Shown here: piece after piece, positions 60,126 to 64,000 of the stretch
Numbering within the stretch: position 1 is the stretch's first letter
How the letters are laid out: every line of letters begins with the position of its first letter
Origin: Clostridia bacterium
GTDB taxonomy: Bacteria; Bacillota; Clostridia; Christensenellales; Aristaeellaceae
DNA length: 64,000 bases
Direction: 5' to 3'
Assembly (NCBI GenBank): GCA_017470145.1
Contig: JAFUFB010000006.1
Location: 1-64,000, forward strand
Program-made: the position numbers and the translations under genes
Notes under the pieces: model-generated
What the model saw: only the letters and a program-made list of their open reading frames with translations
What the model was told of the DNA's origin: nothing
Databases searched by the model: none

Positions 60126-61032
60126 CCTTCACCGCCCCCACCATCACGCCCTTCACGAAATACTTCTGCAGGAAGGGATAGATGCACAGGACGGGCACGG
60201 TGGTCAGGATAATGGTGGAATATTTAATGGTCTCCGCGAAATCATCCACCCGGTCTGTCTCGCTGCCGGAGGAATTCAGCAGATTGGAGTTGGCAATCAG
60301 GATGGACCGCATGATGTTCTGAATGGGCAGCTTGTTGTTATCCTGCAGATAAATGCTGGCCGGGAACCAGGCGTTCCAGTGCCCTACGCCGTAATACAGC
60401 AGCAGCACCGCGATGGTGGGCATGATCAGGGGCAGGGTAATCCGGAACACGATCACCAGATCGTTGGCACCGTCCAAATAAGCGGATTCCGTCAGGCTCT
60501 CCGGCACCGCCTGGATGGCCGTGCGGCAGATGATGCAGTTATACACACTAATGGCGCCGGACAGGATCAGAGCCCACAGGGTATTATACAGCCCCAGGTC
60601 CCGAATGTTCAAGTAGATCGGGATCATGCCGCCGCTGAAGAACATGGTGAACATGATCAGGAACTGAATCACGGGCTTCAGCAGCACATTTTTCGACGCC
60701 AGGAAATATCCCGTAAACAGCGTCAGCAGGATATTCAGGGGCAGGCTCACCAGCAGGATCAGCAGGATGTTCTTGTATCCGCTGAGCAGCAGTGGATGGG
60801 TAAAGGCCAGGCTGTAGGCGCTGGTGGTAACCATATGGGGCAGCAGCATGATGCCCTGATGGGCGGACAGATAGCTGGTGGAGGTGAAGGAGGCCACCAG
60901 GCAATACCACATGGGATAGAGTGTAATCACGCACAGGAAGATCAGCAGGAACGCGTTGATCGCAGTAAAGACCTTGCTGCCTGTGGATTCCTTGATGTGG
61001 TTGTTATGCTTCACTCTCGCAACGGTAGACAT
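60121..61032 (-). CDS. carbohydrate ABC transporter permease, LplC/YtcP-like
   Basis: A 303-residue permease with six spans, of the MalG-like CUT1 group (LplC/YtcP). The EAA-type loop contains AVPESLTESAYLDGANDLVI. An N-terminal cytosolic stretch precedes TAINAFLLIFLCVITLYPMW. It is the second permease of a binding protein-LplB-LplC set; related B. subtilis YtcQ/YteP/YtcP import rhamnogalacturonan oligosaccharides. No ATPase gene is present, as usual for systems that share an MsmX-type ATPase. Confidence 0.92.
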   Translation of the reverse strand: MSTVARVKHNNHIKESTGSKVFTAINAFLLIFLCVITLYPMWYCLVASFTSTSYLSAHQGIMLLPHMVTTSAYSLAFTHPLLLSGYKNILLILLVSLPLNILLTLFTGYFLASKNVLLKPVIQFLIMFTMFFSGGMIPIYLNIRDLGLYNTLWALILSGAISVYNCIICRTAIQAVPESLTESAYLDGANDLVIVFRITLPLIMPTIAVLLLYYGVGHWNAWFPASIYLQDNNKLPIQNIMRSILIANSNLLNSSGSETDRVDDFAETIKYSTIILTTVPVLCIYPFLQKYFVKGVMVGAVKG

Positions 61033-61053
61033 TTTGTATCCTTCCCTCCTTTC

Positions 61054-62019
61054 TCAGAACAGGCTGGAATCGGTGGTCTTGCTGCTGAGATAATTGGTAA
61101 ACAGCAGGAAGGCCAGATTCACAATGGTATTGAACAGGCTCACCGCCGTGGACAGGGAATACTGTGGCTGGCCGGAGGTGGCGCCCAGGGAAATTCGATA
61201 GGTATAGGTGGAGAAGATATCCGCCACCTCGTAGGTCGTGGGCTGATACAGGAGCAGCGTCTTTTCGTAGCCCACGTTCAGGATGGAGCCCATCCGCAGG
61301 ATGAACAGGATCATAATGGTGGGCAGCAGGCCGGGCAGGGTAATATGGATCAGCTGCTGGAAGCGGTTGGCGCCGTCGATGCGGGCCGCTTCATACTGCT
61401 CCATGTCAATGCCGCTGAGGGCCGCCAGGTAGATGATGGAGTTCCAGCCAATGCCCTGCCAGATGTCGGAGATCACATAGATCAGCCGATAATATTTGGG
61501 ATCCTGCAGCCAGTTTTGCTTCGTGCCCCCGAAGAAGGCCACGATGTCGGACACCAGGCCGTTCTGCTGGGTGTAAATCTTCACCAGGGAGCACAGCACC
61601 ACCAGGGAGATGAAGTAGGGCATGTAGGTAATGGTCTGAACGGTGCGCTTGAATTTGTTGTGCCGAACCTCGTTCAGCATCAGCGCCAGCGCGATGGGCG
61701 CCGGAAAGCCGAAGAGGATGGTCAGCCCGGAAATCAGGAAGGTGTTGCGCAACAGCCGCCAGAAATAGGGATCGTTGAAGAAGGTTTCGAACCAGTAAAA
61801 GCCAACCCATGGGCTGTTTTCGATGCCCCGGGTGATGCGATAATTCTTAAAGGCGATCTGGATGCCGTACATGGGCTTGTAGCAGAACAGCGCCAGATAG
61901 ACCAGCACGGGCAGAATCATCAGATACTTGTATTTGTTATGGCTGAAATCCCGGGTGATCTTCTTTCCCAGGGAGAGGCGCTTGTAGTGCGCGTTGATCG
62001 CCGCCTTCTCTTTGGCCAT
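61054..62019 (-). CDS. carbohydrate ABC transporter permease, LplB/YteP-like
   Basis: A 321-residue six-span permease of the LplB/YteP group (FSHNKYKYLMILPVLVYLAL, CYKPMYGIQIAFKNY). The ATPase-contact loop is IDMEQYEAARIDGANRFQQL. The ATG at 62019 follows a GGGGGG stretch; a GTG at 62049 lacks a ribosome binding site. It is 21 bases before the second permease gene and is separated from the binding-protein gene by a 312-base structured gap. Confidence 0.92.
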   Translation of the reverse strand: MAKEKAAINAHYKRLSLGKKITRDFSHNKYKYLMILPVLVYLALFCYKPMYGIQIAFKNYRITRGIENSPWVGFYWFETFFNDPYFWRLLRNTFLISGLTILFGFPAPIALALMLNEVRHNKFKRTVQTITYMPYFISLVVLCSLVKIYTQQNGLVSDIVAFFGGTKQNWLQDPKYYRLIYVISDIWQGIGWNSIIYLAALSGIDMEQYEAARIDGANRFQQLIHITLPGLLPTIMILFILRMGSILNVGYEKTLLLYQPTTYEVADIFSTYTYRISLGATSGQPQYSLSTAVSLFNTIVNLAFLLFTNYLSSKTTDSSLF

Positions 62020-62216
62020 GTCGTAAGCCCCCCTTTTCCTTTTTTCCACTCAAATGCGAAGGGATGTTTCGATCCGGGGCCCTTGGAAGACGTCGGCACT
62101 TAGCGGGTGGCAAGCGCGCTGTCGCGCGAAGACAGCCGCTTTGTGCCGCTACGTCTGGAACGGAGGCGCGAGCCGTGCCCCGGAGTGGAACTCCCGCGCG
62201 CATGTTGCAAATAGAG

Positions 62217-62262
62217 AGGGAGCAGCGGCGGCCCGTTTCTCGCGGGCCCTCCGCTGCTCCCT
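62217..62262 (-). terminator. large hairpin in the 62020-62331 gap after the binding-protein gene
   Basis: Outer perfect 12-bp arms AGGGAGCAGCGG (62217-62228) and CCGCTGCTCCCT (62251-62262), inner arms GGCCCG and CGGGCC. It probably causes partial termination, so the binding protein is made in excess of the permeases. The rest of the gap has a second, imperfect palindrome near 62103-62152 (AGCGG...CCGCT ends, GCTGTC/GACAGC inside) and no gene. Confidence 0.65.
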
Positions 62263-62331
62263 GACCGGTCAGGTCAGAGTCCTCTTTTCAGGAGGCATTC
62301 CGCCGACCCTTTTGTTTTTATTCCCTGCCTC

Positions 62332-63960
62332 TTAGCGGGACAGATAACGATCGTAGCAGTTCTGGCGCAGCTCCAGCACGCGATCCACGTGATACTGGCT
62401 CAGGCCGCTGATGAAATCATTCCAGGCAGCGTCGTCATTGACGTCCTTGTTGCCCACCAGGAAGGAGGTGCACTGTTCCACCACGTAGGTGCCCAGGTTG
62501 GCGTCGTACAGATCCAGCTCGTCGGATTCGGCGGTGGTGAAGGTCACGCCTGTGGGCCACTTGTGGCCGGAGGTCACTTCCAGCACCTTGTCCATCTGAT
62601 CGGTATCCCGGCCCATGCCCAGATAGAACCAGGCGTCATCCGCGTCGATGGAGGCCTGACTGTTCTTCAGATACAGCAGGTTGGTGGCCTGGATGCAGCT
62701 GCCGCTCCAGGTGGTGCCGTTGTACTTCACCATGGGGTCGTTGGAGGTGTCGTTAGCCACCAGGTCGGTCCAGGCGGGCAGGCCCGTCTCTTCGCTCATG
62801 TACCAGGAATCGCCTTCGATGCCGTAGTTCCAGAACAGGAAGCCTTCCGCGGAATAGGCATAGTCCAGGGCCCGCAGGCAGGTCTTCATGGTCTCTTCGT
62901 CCGCGGACTTGGTGATGACGCCGGTGATGGAACCGATGCCGCTGCCGCCGAAGATGGAGTAGATGTTGCCTTCGTCATCCGTCGGATAGGGGATGCCGAT
63001 CCAGGGGCGGCCGTTGCCGGCGGCTTCCATGTGGTTGTTCCACAGGTTCATCTGGCCCATGGAGGTCAGGGCGATGCCGCTCAGACCGGTTTCCACCTTC
63101 TGCTGCACGTTGGTGTCGTCCACGGTCAGCAGGTCGGTGTCCACCAGGCCTTCCTTATAGATACCGGAGAACCAGCGCAGCCAGTCGCGATACTCATCCG
63201 TGCTCTGGGCCAGGATGACCTTGTTGTCGCGAATCTCGTACAGATAGCTGGCGTTCACGTTGCCATAAGCGCCGAAGGCGCCGGACAGACCCATCTGATA
63301 GAACCGGGGGCTGAAGGCGGAGGTGAAGGTGGCGCCGTTGTACTTCTCGTTGAACACGCGAATCACGTTTTCAAATTCTCTGATGGTCTTCGGAATTTCC
63401 AGGCCGCATTCCTCCAGCCAGTCCTGCCGAACCACGGGGCCCTGGTAGGAATCGTTCCAGCCGCCGTCTTCCCGGAAGAAGCCAAAGGCGTAATACTGGC
63501 CTTCGTCGGTCTTCATCGCCTTGTCATAGGCGGGGTTGGACTGCAGCCAGGCCCAGTAGGCAGGGGCATACTCTTCCAGATAGGGGGTCAGATCCCAGAT
63601 CAGCCCATCGTCCAGATACTGCTGGGCGTTGTTCATGAAATAGGCTTCCATGATGTTGGGCAGGTTATTGGGGTCGGCCAGCAGCGTGTTGGTGAACACT
63701 CCGCCGTCAGAACCGGTGGTGGGCAGAATCCATTCGATGTTGATGCCCAGCTGCTTGCTCAGGTTCAGATGGAAGGGAGATTCATGCCAATCGGAGTAGT
63801 CGGTGTGCACATTGTGGGAGTCCTGGGAATACCAGGTGATGGTCTTCGTGCCATCCAGGGGATAGATATCCGCCGTGGAAAGCAGGTTCGCCGCCGCGAA
63901 GGCGGAGGCTGCTGTCAGCACCATGCACAGGGCCAACACCAGGGAAAGCAGTTTCTTCAT
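62332..63960 (-). CDS. extracellular oligosaccharide-binding protein, LipO/YtcQ-like
   Basis: A 542-residue CUT1-type solute-binding protein of the large LipO/YtcQ group that partners LplB/LplC permeases. Segments include WESPF-like (here WHESPFHLNLSKQLGI), GIWDLTPYLEEYAP-like (LIWDLTPYLEEYAP) and WYMSEETGLPAW. Residues 1-23 form a type I signal peptide (KKLLSLVLALCMVLTAASAFA). Cys12 is not in a lipobox, so no lipid anchor is evident. AAAGGAGGA lies just upstream of the ATG; the promoter is outside the window. Ligand inferred to be a pectic oligosaccharide from its neighbours. Confidence 0.92.
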   Translation of the reverse strand: MKKLLSLVLALCMVLTAASAFAAANLLSTADIYPLDGTKTITWYSQDSHNVHTDYSDWHESPFHLNLSKQLGINIEWILPTTGSDGGVFTNTLLADPNNLPNIMEAYFMNNAQQYLDDGLIWDLTPYLEEYAPAYWAWLQSNPAYDKAMKTDEGQYYAFGFFREDGGWNDSYQGPVVRQDWLEECGLEIPKTIREFENVIRVFNEKYNGATFTSAFSPRFYQMGLSGAFGAYGNVNASYLYEIRDNKVILAQSTDEYRDWLRWFSGIYKEGLVDTDLLTVDDTNVQQKVETGLSGIALTSMGQMNLWNNHMEAAGNGRPWIGIPYPTDDEGNIYSIFGGSGIGSITGVITKSADEETMKTCLRALDYAYSAEGFLFWNYGIEGDSWYMSEETGLPAWTDLVANDTSNDPMVKYNGTTWSGSCIQATNLLYLKNSQASIDADDAWFYLGMGRDTDQMDKVLEVTSGHKWPTGVTFTTAESDELDLYDANLGTYVVEQCTSFLVGNKDVNDDAAWNDFISGLSQYHVDRVLELRQNCYDRYLSR

Positions 63961-64000
63961 GAGAATCCTCCTTTGTCCTAAATTGGTTATTTTTTTCTCA

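Noticed and set aside
60067..62103. 678-codon plus-strand frame across both permease genes
   Set aside because: Crosses two genes with clear permease motifs and the structured gaps; Gln/His-rich shadow.
62389..63981. 530-codon plus-strand frame
   Set aside because: Antisense to the binding-protein gene, which has a signal peptide and ribosome binding site.
1..64000. CRISPR arrays, tRNA or rRNA genes, insertion sequences, prophage genes
   Set aside because: No direct-repeat/spacer pattern, tRNA-like fold, transposase, integrase or phage structural gene was recognised on reading; a tRNA scan was not possible.

Overview
The window looks like chromosome from an uncultured, high-GC gut or rumen member of the Clostridia (Bacillota), possibly near Christensenellales. 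This rests on AGGAGG-type ribosome binding sites, frequent GTG/TTG starts, an acetyl-type MetA next to an O-acetylhomoserine sulfhydrylase, LplBC-type sugar ABC permeases, and DUF2304, DUF6171 and TrpX-type families. It is inference from gene families; no rRNA or marker gene fixes the taxon. Most long open frames opposite real genes are GC-rich shadows and are left out.

Left part (1-10.5 kb): the 3'-truncated gene of a 23S rRNA uracil methyltransferase; a small zinc-ribbon membrane protein; a rhamnose operon (rhamnulokinase, an AraA-type isomerase where RhaA would be expected, rhamnulose-1-phosphate aldolase); a zinc-ribbon membrane protein overlapping a TPM-domain protein; and a one-ORF fusion of a pectin methylesterase with a complete free-methionine-(R)-sulfoxide reductase.

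Middle part (10.5-38.5 kb): a surface-polysaccharide locus. It has two GtrB-like and one soluble GT2 enzyme, two GtrA flippase-like proteins, about ten polytopic GT-C-like glycosyltransferases or relatives (three of them GtrII paralogues), an acyltransferase-3, YfhO, a ChbG/HpnK deacetylase, and an FdtA-like ketoisomerase with a DegT aminotransferase for a 3-amino-3,6-dideoxyhexose. The logic fits polyprenyl-phosphate sugars made inside, flipped, and added outside to a surface polymer. Copies of a roughly 97-bp intergenic repeat lie at both ends of this locus, with a third between metA and metY.

Housekeeping stretch (38.5-51.4 kb): glycogen synthase, metY, metA with a candidate 24-codon leader ORF, a Dabb/alcohol dehydrogenase/TrpX-type ABC operon, fumC, a MATE exporter, and a divergent LysR regulator.

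Right part (51.4-64 kb): a pectin and plant-glycan region with GH51 arabinofuranosidase, DUF6171, GH105, a PfkB kinase, an HpcH/HpaI aldolase behind an operator-like palindrome, GH2, GH88 and an LplBC-type ABC importer with its binding protein. With the rhamnose operon and the pectinesterase, this suggests growth on rhamnogalacturonan-type pectin: oligosaccharides are imported, unsaturated uronyl ends and arabinose/galactose decorations are removed inside the cell, and rhamnose is fermented.
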